Origin: Fluviicola taffensis DSM 16823
GTDB taxonomy: Bacteria > Bacteroidota > Bacteroidia > Flavobacteriales_D > Crocinitomicaceae
Length of the DNA: 64,000 bases
Reading direction: 5' to 3'
Assembly: GCF_000194605.1 (NCBI RefSeq)
Contig: NC_015321.1
Span: 4,340,001 to 4,404,000 of the forward strand
Both the position numbers and the translations under genes were made by a program. Shown piece after piece: positions 16,289 through 24,984 of the stretch; position 1 is the stretch's first letter; each line of letters opens with the position of its first letter. Below the pieces are notes generated by a model. That model ran no database searches and was not told where the DNA came from. It saw only the letters and a list, made by a program, of their open reading frames with translations.

Positions 16289-19105
16289 CTACTTCGATAA
16301 ATGCATGTTTCTTTCCGAATAAATTTTTGTGAAGAACGGATCTTTTAAATTCTTAATGAAACGAATCGCTTCACCAGTTGATTTCATTTCTGGACCTAAT
16401 TCTTTCTTCACATCTGGGAATTTCTCATAAGAGAACACTGGAATTTTGATTGCATATCCTTCTTTCTTCGGAGTGAATTTGAAATCCTTCACTTTCTTGT
16501 CGCCCAGCATCACTTTCGTAGCATAGTTTACATATGGCTCATCATATGCTTTCGCAATGAAAGGAACAGTACGAGACGCTCTCGGATTCGCTTCGATCAC
16601 ATATACTTTATCGTCTTTAATGGCAAACTGAATATTAATCAAACCAACCGTTCGCAATTCAACTGCAATTTTTCGCGTAATGTCTTCTATTTGTTGCATC
16701 ACAAAATCTCCCAAGTTGTAAGGAGGAAGAACCGCATATGAATCACCAGAGTGAATTCCTGCTGGTTCAATGTGCTGCATCACACCAATGATGTAAACAT
16801 CTTCTCCGTCGCAAATCGCATCTGCTTCAGCTTCAATTGCTCCACCCAAAAAGTGATCCAACAAAATCTGATTGCTTCCCATTTCATTGATAATATCAAC
16901 TACGTGGTGTTCCAATTCTTCTTTGTTAATGACGATCTTCATTTTTTGTCCACCTAATACATAAGACGGGCGAACTAACAACGGAAATCCTAAATCTTTC
17001 GATAATTCGATTGCCTGTTCTGCACTTTCTACGATTCCGTATTTCGGGAAAGGAATGTTGTTTTTCTCTAATAATTTAGAGAAACGACCGCGGTCTTCTG
17101 CTAAATCCAATGCATCAAAGCTTGTTCCTAGAATTTTGATTCCGAAACGCTCTAATTTCTCAGCCAACTTCAAAGCAGTTTGTCCACCTAATTGAACAAT
17201 AACTCCTTCTGGTTTTTCATGCTGAATGATATCGTAAATATGTTCCCAGAAAACAGGCTCGAAGTACAACTTGTCTGCTGTATCGAAATCCGTAGAAACT
17301 GTTTCTGGATTACAGTTAATCATAATCGTTTCGTAACCACATTCTTTAGCAGCTAGAACTCCATGCACACAGGAGTAATCGAATTCAATTCCTTGTCCAA
17401 TGCGATTCGGTCCTGAACCCAAAACAACCACTTTTTTCTTGTCACTTACTTCACTTTCATTCTCAAACTCGAATGTAGAATAGTAATAAGGGGTTTTTGC
17501 GTCGAATTCTGCCGCACAGGTATCCACCAATTTGAACACACGTTTGATTCCCATTTCAGAACGCTTATTGTGCACTTCTGATTCCAGGCAACGCAACAAA
17601 TGTGCAACCTGACGGTCAGCATATCCTTTTTGTTTCGCTTCGAACATTAATTCCTTTGGCATATTCCCCAAATGGAATTTTTCAATGCGGCGTTCCAATT
17701 TTATTAAGTCCTCGATTTGTTTCAAGAACCAAGTATCTATTTTCGTTTTTTCAAAAATCGTTTTGAATGGAATTCCTAATTTAATCGCATCGTACACATG
17801 GAACAAACGATTCCAGCTTGGATTTTCCAAGGAATGCAAAATCTCATCTTGACTTGTCAATTCTTTTCCGTCAGCTCCTAACCCATTTCGGTTAATCTCC
17901 AACGACTGACATGCTTTTTGCAAAGCTTCTTGGAATGAACGTCCAATTCCCATTACTTCACCAACAGACTTCATTTGAAGGCCCAATCGGCGATCTGTTC
18001 CGGGGAATTTATTGAAATTCCAACGCGGTATTTTTACAATCACATAATCCAACGTCGGCTCGAATAAAGCAGATGTTGTTTTTGTAATTTGATTACTTAA
18101 TTCAGTTAAATAATATCCGATTGCCAATTTCGAAGCAATTTTCGCAATTGGATAACCTGTTGCTTTAGAAGCCAATGCCGAAGAACGAGACACGCGCGGA
18201 TTGATCTCAATCGCAATGATATCTTCATTTTCATCTGGTGAAACAGCAAACTGCACATTACATCCTCCTGCAAAATTTCCGATAGAGCGCATCATTTTGA
18301 TGGCCATATCGCGCATACGTTGGAAAGTTGTGTCAGACAAGGTCATAGCTGGAGCAACAGTTATGGAATCTCCCGTATGAATTCCCATTGGATCAAAGTT
18401 TTCAATCGAACAGATGATCACGACATTATCGTTTGCATCACGCAATAATTCCAATTCGTATTCTTTCCAGCCTAACAAAGCTTTATCAATCATTACCTCG
18501 TGAATCGGAGACAATTGAAGTCCGCGTTCCAATAATCCATCAAATTCTTTTGGATCATAAACGATAGATGCTCCTGAACCTCCAAGAGTGTATGAAGGAC
18601 GAATACAAAGCGGAAAACCAAATTCCTGTGCAATTTCTTTTCCTTCCAGGAATGATTTCGCAGTAGCCTGTGGAGCCATTGGAACATCAATCTCTTGCAT
18701 CAACATGCGAAATGCTTCTCTATTTTCAGTGATTTCAATTGCAGCGATATCTACTCCAATAATATCAACACCATATTCTTCCCAAATGCCCATTTCATCG
18801 CATTTAATAGCGAGATTTAAAGCTGTTTGCCCTCCCATTGTTGGCAATACCGCATCAATTTTGTGATTTTTCAAAATTTCGATGATGCTTTCAGGCTCAA
18901 GAGGTTGAAGGTAAATATTATCTGCAACAACTTTATCCGTCATGATTGTAGCCGGATTCGAGTTAATCAATGTTACCTCAATCCCTTCATCGCGAAGCGA
19001 ACGAGCAGCTTGAGAACCTGCGTAATCGAATTCACATGCTTGACCAATGACGATAGGACCTGAACCAATAATTAGTACTGACTTAATGGAATTGTTTTTT
19101 GGCAT
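16289..19105 (-). CDS. carB: Carbamoyl-phosphate synthase large chain
   Basis: The 938-residue product makes carbamoyl phosphate from bicarbonate, ATP and glutamine-derived ammonia for arginine and pyrimidine synthesis, with CarA as glutaminase. Both halves are complete: an N-terminal pre-ATP-grasp fold (VLIIGSGPIVIGQACEFDYAG), a first ATP-grasp domain (GGSGASIVYD; INPRVSRSSALASKATGYP), the oligomerisation domain (about 400-550), and the second half (VVVLGSGPNRIGQGIEFDYS; VLGGQKMKIV; EANPRASRTVPFIAKA). It ends soon after GEAIRFIKNLKDPFF, so the roughly 130-residue MGS-like regulatory domain found in Escherichia coli CarB (about 1070 residues) is absent. This shorter form is common in flavobacteria. 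carA is not in the window. A promoter lies at 19195-19228. Confidence 0.97.
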   Translation of the reverse strand: MPKNNSIKSVLIIGSGPIVIGQACEFDYAGSQAARSLRDEGIEVTLINSNPATIMTDKVVADNIYLQPLEPESIIEILKNHKIDAVLPTMGGQTALNLAIKCDEMGIWEEYGVDIIGVDIAAIEITENREAFRMLMQEIDVPMAPQATAKSFLEGKEIAQEFGFPLCIRPSYTLGGSGASIVYDPKEFDGLLERGLQLSPIHEVMIDKALLGWKEYELELLRDANDNVVIICSIENFDPMGIHTGDSITVAPAMTLSDTTFQRMRDMAIKMMRSIGNFAGGCNVQFAVSPDENEDIIAIEINPRVSRSSALASKATGYPIAKIASKLAIGYYLTELSNQITKTTSALFEPTLDYVIVKIPRWNFNKFPGTDRRLGLQMKSVGEVMGIGRSFQEALQKACQSLEINRNGLGADGKELTSQDEILHSLENPSWNRLFHVYDAIKLGIPFKTIFEKTKIDTWFLKQIEDLIKLERRIEKFHLGNMPKELMFEAKQKGYADRQVAHLLRCLESEVHNKRSEMGIKRVFKLVDTCAAEFDAKTPYYYSTFEFENESEVSDKKKVVVLGSGPNRIGQGIEFDYSCVHGVLAAKECGYETIMINCNPETVSTDFDTADKLYFEPVFWEHIYDIIQHEKPEGVIVQLGGQTALKLAEKLERFGIKILGTSFDALDLAEDRGRFSKLLEKNNIPFPKYGIVESAEQAIELSKDLGFPLLVRPSYVLGGQKMKIVINKEELEHHVVDIINEMGSNQILLDHFLGGAIEAEADAICDGEDVYIIGVMQHIEPAGIHSGDSYAVLPPYNLGDFVMQQIEDITRKIAVELRTVGLINIQFAIKDDKVYVIEANPRASRTVPFIAKAYDEPYVNYATKVMLGDKKVKDFKFTPKKEGYAIKIPVFSYEKFPDVKKELGPEMKSTGEAIRFIKNLKDPFFTKIYSERNMHLSK

Positions 19106-19123
19106 TATGCGCTTTTTAAGAGT

Positions 19124-19191
19124 TCAATTTGTAATTAATTGTTGTTAATCTTTGTAACACGGTAAAAGGCTCTACCTATACTACAAATTGA
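19124..19191. promoter_or_regulatory. Inverted repeat in the carB leader
   Basis: TCAATTTGTA (19124-19133) is perfectly complementary to TACAAATTGA (19182-19191). In the minus-strand transcript the second arm falls at the predicted 5' end and the first arm about 20 bp before the carB ATG, so the leader could close into a long stem-loop. Confidence 0.4.
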
Positions 19192-19194
19192 GCG

Positions 19195-19228
19195 CAAATT
19201 TAGGGAATTTAATCCAGAATCTTACAAA
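19195..19228 (-). promoter_or_regulatory. Promoter of carB
   Basis: On the minus strand TTTG (19225-19228), a 22-bp spacer and TAAATTTG (19195-19202) match the Bacteroidota -33/-7 consensus. Transcription should start near 19188, giving a leader of about 80 nt. Confidence 0.65.
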
Positions 19229-19292
19229 ACCGATTTTGTTTTTTACGGAGTTATTAACAGCAAAACGTTTTCAACCAAAGAATCTAAAAATG

Positions 19293-19790
19293 AAACACAA
19301 AGAAGCAAAGGGCGCAAAGATTAATAAGGATTTAAAAAATTATTCTTAAATTAAAAGAAAGAAATACCACTATTAACAATGACTGAAAACGAATTATCCT
19401 CCATAATTATTGGAGCAGCAATAGATGTTCACACTTTGCTTGGACCAGGGCTACTTGAAAGTGTCTATGAAACATGTCTGTATTATGAATTAAAAGAAAT
19501 TGGATTAAAAGTAGAACGGCAACTTGATCTTCCAGTCGTATACAAAAATGTTCATTTGGATTCAGGATTTCGATTGGATTTATTGATTCAAGACAAAGTA
19601 ATTATCGAAATCAAAGCAGTAAAAGAACTTTCCGATATTCATTTAGCACAGACCATGACTTATTTAAGACTTTCCAACACGCAATTAGGTCTGTTGATTA
19701 ATTTTAATGAAACCAGATTGAAATATGGAATTAAACGGGTAGTGAATAATCTGTAAGCTCAGACTTTGCGCTCTTCGCTTCTTTGCGTTT
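19293..19790. mobile_element. Putative palindrome-bounded GxxExxY cassette
   Basis: A 27-nt arm at 19293-19319 (starts AAACACAAAG, ends GCGCAAAG) and its inverted partner at 19764-19790 match at 24 of 27 positions. The pair brackets the GxxExxY gene with about 60 bp of leader and 7 bp after the stop. The arms are of the same CGCAAAG type as the gene-less palindromes at 12091-12161 and 20447-20516, where the loop is only 13-15 nt. No target-site duplication was recognised. That this is a mobile unit is inference. Confidence 0.5.
19379..19756 (+). CDS. GxxExxY protein, PD-(D/E)XK nuclease-like
   Basis: The 125-residue product has the family's size and name-giving motif, GLLESVYE (about 22-29), preceded by the usual AAIDVHTLLGPG. 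The C-terminal half has RLDLLIQDKVIIEIKAV (about 64-80), which supplies the D...ExK residues of a PD-(D/E)XK nuclease core, then HLAQTMTYLRLSNTQLGLLINFN. Family members are widespread, often multicopy, and have no proven function. Here the gene is alone on the plus strand and is enclosed by inverted CGCAAAG arms (19293-19319 and 19764-19790), which suggests it is carried by, or acts on, that palindrome. Confidence 0.9.
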   Translation: MTENELSSIIIGAAIDVHTLLGPGLLESVYETCLYYELKEIGLKVERQLDLPVVYKNVHLDSGFRLDLLIQDKVIIEIKAVKELSDIHLAQTMTYLRLSNTQLGLLINFNETRLKYGIKRVVNNL

Positions 19791-19895
19791 AGTAAAAAAC
19801 AAATCTTGTATTGAATTTGCCACTTGGATTATTGGTGAATTTTAGTGAATTTCGGTAGACGAAAAATAGCACTTAATACTATAAAACTCTAAATC

Positions 19896-20441
19896 ATGAC
19901 TATACGCACTTTTTGGCATTTAATTCTCAAAACACTCGGAATCTGGTTGTTTATAAATGGAATGCTTTCATTGCCAACCTTAATCTATGCTGTTACAGCA
20001 GGCTTAAGAGGTGGTTATTCTTCTTTTGAAAGTATGGAAATAGCTTATTTTATTCTTGCTATTACTTTTTACCTCTTGGTACTTCAGTTCCTGATTTTGA
20101 AATCACAATGGACGATTGATTTTCTAAAACTCGAAAAGGGATTTGAAGAAACGCATATTGATCTAACATTGCCCTACAACAAATTATTGCGGATAGTTAT
20201 TATAATTATCGGAGGAATTTTGTTTATCCGCGCTATTCCAAGCTTGATTGAAGATCTTTATTTGTTTATTACAGGCAATCTTCCTTTTAGCCAAAGCCCG
20301 AAAGCTATAAGTTTGATTGTCGGTGCTGCTCAAGCAATCGTTGGTTTCTTAGTGATGAATAACAGCGATATCGTTCAACGCTACATCAACAAGAAAAGTG
20401 GAGATGCTGAGAGTAAGCAGTTGGATAAAGAAGAATTTTAG
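19896..20441 (+). CDS. Hypothetical membrane protein
   Basis: The 181-residue product has four membrane helices (about 10-34, 48-67, 92-113 and 133-153), a cytoplasmic loop between the second and third, and a charged tail (NKKSGDAESKQLDKEEF). I do not recognise a family. It is not inside the GxxExxY cassette but lies between that cassette and the solo palindrome at 20447, which begins 5 bp after its stop codon. It is a single-gene unit. Confidence 0.6.
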   Translation: MTIRTFWHLILKTLGIWLFINGMLSLPTLIYAVTAGLRGGYSSFESMEIAYFILAITFYLLVLQFLILKSQWTIDFLKLEKGFEETHIDLTLPYNKLLRIVIIIIGGILFIRAIPSLIEDLYLFITGNLPFSQSPKAISLIVGAAQAIVGFLVMNNSDIVQRYINKKSGDAESKQLDKEEF

Positions 20442-20446
20442 ATTTT

Positions 20447-20516
20447 TTACCGCAAAGAGTGCAAGAACGCAAAGTTATCTGAATTCTCTTTGCGCCTTCG
20501 AGTCCTCTGAGGTTAA
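20447..20516. repeat. Solo CGCAAAG-type palindrome
   Basis: The left arm (20447-20474, begins TTACCGCAAAGAG, ends CGCAAAG) and right arm (20488-20516, begins CTTTGCGCC, ends GGTTAA) form an imperfect hairpin with a 13-nt loop. It sits between convergent genes (20441 plus, 20532 minus), so it may also work as a bidirectional terminator. Confidence 0.8.
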
Positions 20517-20531
20517 ATAAAAGAAAGTATT

Positions 20532-21962
20532 TTAATTCTGCATGATCTTCGTTTGATCAAAATACTTCTTCGTCTGCATTTCTTTCAGTAAAGATTCCAA
20601 ATTGGCTTTATCCGCCGCATAAAGAATAATGATTGGTCGCTTTTGTGCATCGAAAAAACTGTAAATTTTATTGGGAACCATTTTCACTTTTGAAAGTTCG
20701 GGAAATATTTTCTTGATGGATTTGGCTGTCACTTCGTGATTCTGGTCAATAATTACAAGTTGTGTTTGCGGACTCGTTTTTAGGTTCTCAACAGCATTTG
20801 GATCTAGAATCGGAGCGGAAACACTAATGTGTGTCAATTGGAAATAGGATCCAGCCAAGTTCATCATATCCCCCATACCCTCATCTGTTTGTGAATCGGT
20901 ATAAATGGATACACGATTGAGTAAAATCCCATAATCTGTGATTGAATTCGGGAAAGTAGCTCCAAACAAATCAATTGCTCTATTTACGAATTCCTGATCT
21001 ATCTGCTTATTCGCTGAAATGTACTCAGTAACTAAAGGATAAAGCGCTTTTCCAAATCCATTGATGTATTCGTTGTTGTACCAATCTGCGGGATCTGGTT
21101 TGCCACTTAAAAAATTGTAAGCCCATCCATTTCCAAGCGCAGTAGCCAATCCTTCATCAATGAAATTGTAGGCAAACTGGTTGTACGGCGATTTACTTTC
21201 AAAAAAGTAGCTTTCCAGTTTATGTTGAAAATCACTCGGTTGTTCGTCATATAAAACATGGCACATTTCGTGTAAAACAACGCCAATAGTTGCAATGTGA
21301 TCTATTTCATCCGTAAAAACACCGATACACAAACTATTTGAATACGGATTTGAAGTACTACTTCCGCTTTTTCCCGGAATCGGATAAAGTGCTACTGTAA
21401 ACGGAATATCAGAAATCCAAAATGAATTATAAAAGCGATTAATTTTCGTAAATGCTTCAGAACATTGATCAGCGTATTTTTCCAAAGCAATTCGTTGCCC
21501 GTTCAATTTTTCTTCATAGTCTTTCCATATAATCCGATCATAATGTATTTCTGCTTGCTGCATGATTTCGATTAACTTCTGCAATTCGCTATTTGGCAAA
21601 ATCCCCAGCATTTTATTTCTAAATTCAAGAATAGTTGATGAATTCACCAGTGCAATCGCAAGGAAATCATACGTGGTACGTGATGGACGACGACTGTTTG
21701 GAAATTCCTCTCTTTTAAATGAATAATTCAATTTAATCCGATCAAAATCACTAATCAATTGGGCAAATTCTTTATCCTCTTTCGTTTTAGACACTATGAA
21801 TTGCTCCAAGGCAGATGATGTATTATGTTCATGATTCGCCGTTTCCAGAAAGTTTAAGATGCAATAAGGCTTACTTATCTTGAATTGAAATTGAATGGTA
21901 TTTTCCGAAAATGCGGTTTGGAATACCAAACAAAGAGAAGCAAGAACAAACAGTTTTTTCAT
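20532..21962 (-). CDS. Exported zinc metallopeptidase-like protein (HExxH)
   Basis: The 476-residue product has a signal peptide (MKKLFVLASLCLVFQTAFS). Residues 231-235 read HEMCH, a HExxH zinc motif in the hydrophobic setting IGVVLHEMCHVLYDE, and 35 residues on comes NFIDEGLATAL (Glu270), a suitable third ligand for a gluzincin-type site. The rest is not a family I recognise; the C-terminal third (about 370-476) may be a separate domain. It is probably a periplasmic or secreted peptidase, with unknown substrate. It is a single gene with no clear promoter. Confidence 0.7.
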   Translation of the reverse strand: MKKLFVLASLCLVFQTAFSENTIQFQFKISKPYCILNFLETANHEHNTSSALEQFIVSKTKEDKEFAQLISDFDRIKLNYSFKREEFPNSRRPSRTTYDFLAIALVNSSTILEFRNKMLGILPNSELQKLIEIMQQAEIHYDRIIWKDYEEKLNGQRIALEKYADQCSEAFTKINRFYNSFWISDIPFTVALYPIPGKSGSSTSNPYSNSLCIGVFTDEIDHIATIGVVLHEMCHVLYDEQPSDFQHKLESYFFESKSPYNQFAYNFIDEGLATALGNGWAYNFLSGKPDPADWYNNEYINGFGKALYPLVTEYISANKQIDQEFVNRAIDLFGATFPNSITDYGILLNRVSIYTDSQTDEGMGDMMNLAGSYFQLTHISVSAPILDPNAVENLKTSPQTQLVIIDQNHEVTAKSIKKIFPELSKVKMVPNKIYSFFDAQKRPIIILYAADKANLESLLKEMQTKKYFDQTKIMQN

Positions 21963-22103
21963 AATTTCGATAATGGGTTTATTGTTTTTATGCTCGTGTT
22001 TTTAGACTCAAAAAAGTGACTCCTAACGACAAAATAATGGTTTTCATTTTATTTACAGGCTACACTTTTGGTTAATTTATGTAAACTGTTCTTCCTTCAG
22101 TAA

Positions 22104-23099
22104 TTAAAAAAGTGACGCCAATGAATAGATTTCTTTTGTAACAAAACCGTTGTTTCCAGGTTTTGAAGCAGACAAAAATCCGATGGTGTATTTTTTTGTT
22201 GAAAGAACCATTCCATTTCTCACCTCTCTTTGAGAATAAAGGAAAATGGGATAGTTAAATTCGATTACATTGAACGGATCACGTTTCAAAATCTTTTTAG
22301 CGTTCAGGCAAGTTTCTGTTTTTAGTGGTTTTGCTTGCACGAAATCAGGTACATGCAGTGTTTTTCCATCGGAACTTTTTACATCCCCAAACAAGTTATT
22401 GCCACTCGAATAACCGTTTTGATTAATCACTACGCCTGTTTTAACCAAGTCAAATAACGAAGTTCTGAAATAATATCTTGGGAATATTTCGCCATCCGCA
22501 CAATCCCTTTCATTTTCAGACACCTCCAGTTTCTGAAGAAAAGTTGACCATTGGCTACAGGAGTAATTATCGAAAGGATATTTGTACTCCAATGAAGGAG
22601 CTGACATCCGGTAAAGTCTGGCAACAGTACTATCGTATTTTTTTTTACTGTATTTTCCAGTCCATGAAAAGGTATCCGCCAATTTCACTCCTTTTTCAAA
22701 AGATAAAAGTATTCCATACATTTTCATCATTTGGAGTCGCTGGCTGTAAACCGAAAGACTTTCCGAGTTCCGACAATAAACCACATTCCCTGTTTTATTT
22801 TCCAGTATCACCATGGTACTGACTTTTCCCATGGAACTTTTTTGAAAGTAGCTATCCAATTTCGTTTCGATTTTCTGATCTAAAAAGGTTTGAACATCGA
22901 GGCTGATAGTACTGTCGTATTCTGGGACCTGAACGGGTAACTCCTTCATTAAAAATTTAATCACCGTAGAATCTTTAACTAAAGTTCCATCTGAATAATG
23001 AAAATGAAGTTTGGGTTTCTTATTACAGGAATAGAAAAATCCAACAGACAACGTTATTAGAGTGAATAATAAATATCGATGTCTGTTTGTTCTAAACAT
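22104..23099 (-). CDS. Lipoprotein, weakly penicillin-binding-protein-like
   Basis: From the ATG at 23099 the product has 331 residues and a lipoprotein signal (YLLFTLITLSVGFFYSC). Around residue 95, STMVILENKTGNVVYC resembles the first strand of PBP transpeptidase domains (the AxVxxxxTGxIxA pattern), and a few later stretches (FPRYYFRTSLFDLVKTG; GFLSASKPGNNGF) recall the region up to the KTG motif. The SxxK and SxN motifs are not evident, so if related it is probably not an active transpeptidase. It overlaps the end of the upstream membrane-protein gene by 8 bp, indicating an operon with 23092-24946. Confidence 0.55.
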   Translation of the reverse strand: MFRTNRHRYLLFTLITLSVGFFYSCNKKPKLHFHYSDGTLVKDSTVIKFLMKELPVQVPEYDSTISLDVQTFLDQKIETKLDSYFQKSSMGKVSTMVILENKTGNVVYCRNSESLSVYSQRLQMMKMYGILLSFEKGVKLADTFSWTGKYSKKKYDSTVARLYRMSAPSLEYKYPFDNYSCSQWSTFLQKLEVSENERDCADGEIFPRYYFRTSLFDLVKTGVVINQNGYSSGNNLFGDVKSSDGKTLHVPDFVQAKPLKTETCLNAKKILKRDPFNVIEFNYPIFLYSQREVRNGMVLSTKKYTIGFLSASKPGNNGFVTKEIYSLASLF

Positions 23100-23601
23100 G
23101 AGCAGTTTCTGTTTTTGAAAGCAGTTTGTTCTTAACACTTACCCAAACCAATAGGAGTCCTGTCGAAAATGCTATCAAAGATGCCATTAAATTTGACATG
23201 TCAATCTTTTTTGAAAAAAGTCGTGCTAGTGAATTGATCCATAAGTCCAGATATCCGTTTGAAAAAACTCCAATCAGAAATAGAAGAATAAATAGAGCTG
23301 CAACCAAAACCGTATTCAAAAACGTTTTTTTACTTATTCCATTGACAATTGATATCAGGATAATGCCAAACAGAAATCCGTAAAGCATGTAATGAATCGG
23401 AGTAGCCATCATTTCTCCAATTGTTCTATTAGAAAAGTGCTCCATACAATTTGAAACTGATTCAAACTGATTTTTCAATAGGCATTCGTATAAATCGGCA
23501 TCCAAGAAATAATAAAACCGAGAAAATGCAATCCCAAAAAGATGAATCGCAAGGACTTGAAAAAGAATTAATCGAACTGAAAGTTTACGGATGATTTTCA
23601 T
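23092..23601 (-). CDS. Hypothetical membrane protein
   Basis: From the ATG at 23601 the product has 169 residues with four hydrophobic segments (about 8-28, 65-85, 95-118 and 140-160). An earlier in-frame start at 23706 would overlap the aspartyl-protease gene by 50 bp and add a non-membrane extension, so 23601 is preferred. A cysteine-bearing loop (DLYECLLKNQFESVSNCMEHF) lies between helices one and two, probably outside. No family recognised. It lies between the retropepsin-type gene (55-bp gap) and the PBP-like lipoprotein (8-bp overlap). Confidence 0.6.
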   Translation of the reverse strand: MKIIRKLSVRLILFQVLAIHLFGIAFSRFYYFLDADLYECLLKNQFESVSNCMEHFSNRTIGEMMATPIHYMLYGFLFGIILISIVNGISKKTFLNTVLVAALFILLFLIGVFSNGYLDLWINSLARLFSKKIDMSNLMASLIAFSTGLLLVWVSVKNKLLSKTETAHV

Positions 23602-23656
23602 TTTACCTGAAATGTCTGTTAATTCGTTATGATTTTTAACTTCTCCAACTATTCTT

Positions 23657-24946
23657 CTACTTGAAAAGAATATGTGAATACTTGAAACTAATAACCATGG
23701 TTTCAAATTGTTTGATGAAATCCTGACCTAGATTCCCTTCAAATAGCCCATCAGTTTCTCCAACAACATCTTTTCGTACTTGCATATTCACAAGCTTTGC
23801 TTTCGATGTGCCAACTGAAAGTGTTACTTGAGGTAATAAATATCCCTCGTATTCAACAATTCCACCTGCTCCACCAGATTTTAGTAATTGTTTTTTTCCT
23901 TTTCGCTCAATTTTCTTTTTGTATTTGGAATAATAACTGCTATTCAAAGATGTTTCTGCAGCACCCGTGTCAAAAGTAAAATTCAAGGTGTCAGAATCTT
24001 TTATCACTTGAACAACAGGGACGAAACCATTAATAATTAAGTTACTTACAGGAAACTCTTGAGCGATTTTTGGAATAAACAACTCATCTTTACTATTCAA
24101 ATGAATTTCATCCAGGTTTCGAATTACTGGGAAACCAATAATTCCTTGTATGGAATAATCTGCTTCTGAAAAAGTCAAATCAGCATCATCAAAAACCAAA
24201 AAAACCACATTCTCACATTTGATTCCTCCAATAAAAAGCTCTTTTGCTACAGCCAAGTCACTTTTAACAGTTGCACCAGTAATGGCAGACACATCAAATT
24301 GAATGGGCATAATTTCCAGATTCATTTCCAAGGCAACAGATCGCTGAATAACCGAAAAATTGGCTCCTGTATCGAATACAAAATTCTTCTTTTTATCTGA
24401 AATAGTTACTGGGATATTGGCTAAGTTGGCTTTGTCTCTTGTTAATTGAATTCGAGCATCATTGGAATGAGTTATTTTTTGTTTACCACTATTCTCTAAT
24501 GCTTTCCATATTTTACCTGTATTCAGTAAATCATCCAATTCAACAGGAGTGCAAATATTATTGAAATTCTCAAGAATGTATTGATTTAGATTACTTGCTT
24601 CCTCGTACTCAAAAAGACTAATCAGATTTAATTGTTTAATCATCAAAATTTCTTTGAAAAGACTGTCGTTATTCATTTGACCAGAGCCTACTAAAAATGA
24701 TTCAATCGCCTCATTCGATTCTTTAAAATGAGAAAAACCATTTTCAACTAGTCCTAAATAATAGAAATAAACCTCTGGATCAATTTTCGATTTGTACTTC
24801 GTGATTATTTCTTTAACCTCGAAATAATCCTTTTTACTTGCTAAGTGAGCAAGTGATTTGTAACATTTCTCTTCGTTAAAAGGCTCTTTTTGGGCGCTTA
24901 CAAATACGGATGAGACACAAATAAATAGTGTGAAAATAATTTTCAT
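23657..24946 (-). CDS. Exported double retropepsin-like aspartyl protease
   Basis: The 429-residue product has a signal peptide (MKIIFTLFICVSSVFVSAQ), a helical N-terminal region of about 130 residues with TPR-like character, and two clan AA aspartic-protease domains. The first has FDTGANFSVI (Asp192), the second FDTGAAETSLN (Asp326), each followed by the typical flap and the hydrophobic GxxGxP/GNLG stretch (IQGIIGFPV; FEGNLGQDF). Retropepsin-type proteins normally dimerise, each giving one Asp; having both in one chain could give an intramolecular site. Periplasmic or secreted. Genes on both sides follow within 40-60 bp. Confidence 0.75.
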   Translation of the reverse strand: MKIIFTLFICVSSVFVSAQKEPFNEEKCYKSLAHLASKKDYFEVKEIITKYKSKIDPEVYFYYLGLVENGFSHFKESNEAIESFLVGSGQMNNDSLFKEILMIKQLNLISLFEYEEASNLNQYILENFNNICTPVELDDLLNTGKIWKALENSGKQKITHSNDARIQLTRDKANLANIPVTISDKKKNFVFDTGANFSVIQRSVALEMNLEIMPIQFDVSAITGATVKSDLAVAKELFIGGIKCENVVFLVFDDADLTFSEADYSIQGIIGFPVIRNLDEIHLNSKDELFIPKIAQEFPVSNLIINGFVPVVQVIKDSDTLNFTFDTGAAETSLNSSYYSKYKKKIERKGKKQLLKSGGAGGIVEYEGYLLPQVTLSVGTSKAKLVNMQVRKDVVGETDGLFEGNLGQDFIKQFETMVISFKYSHILFK

Positions 24947-24984
24947 AACGAAGATTGTAGCATGAAGATACCGAAAGGAATCAA

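Noticed and set aside
16289-19105. Truncated carB pseudogene
   Set aside because: The missing part is exactly the MGS-like domain; both synthetase halves are intact and this short form is usual in flavobacteria.
19293-19790. Classical insertion sequence
   Set aside because: No transposase fold and no clear target duplication; the gene is of the GxxExxY family.
23602-23706. Longer start of the membrane protein at 23092
   Set aside because: It would overlap the retropepsin-type gene by 50 bp and add a non-membrane extension.
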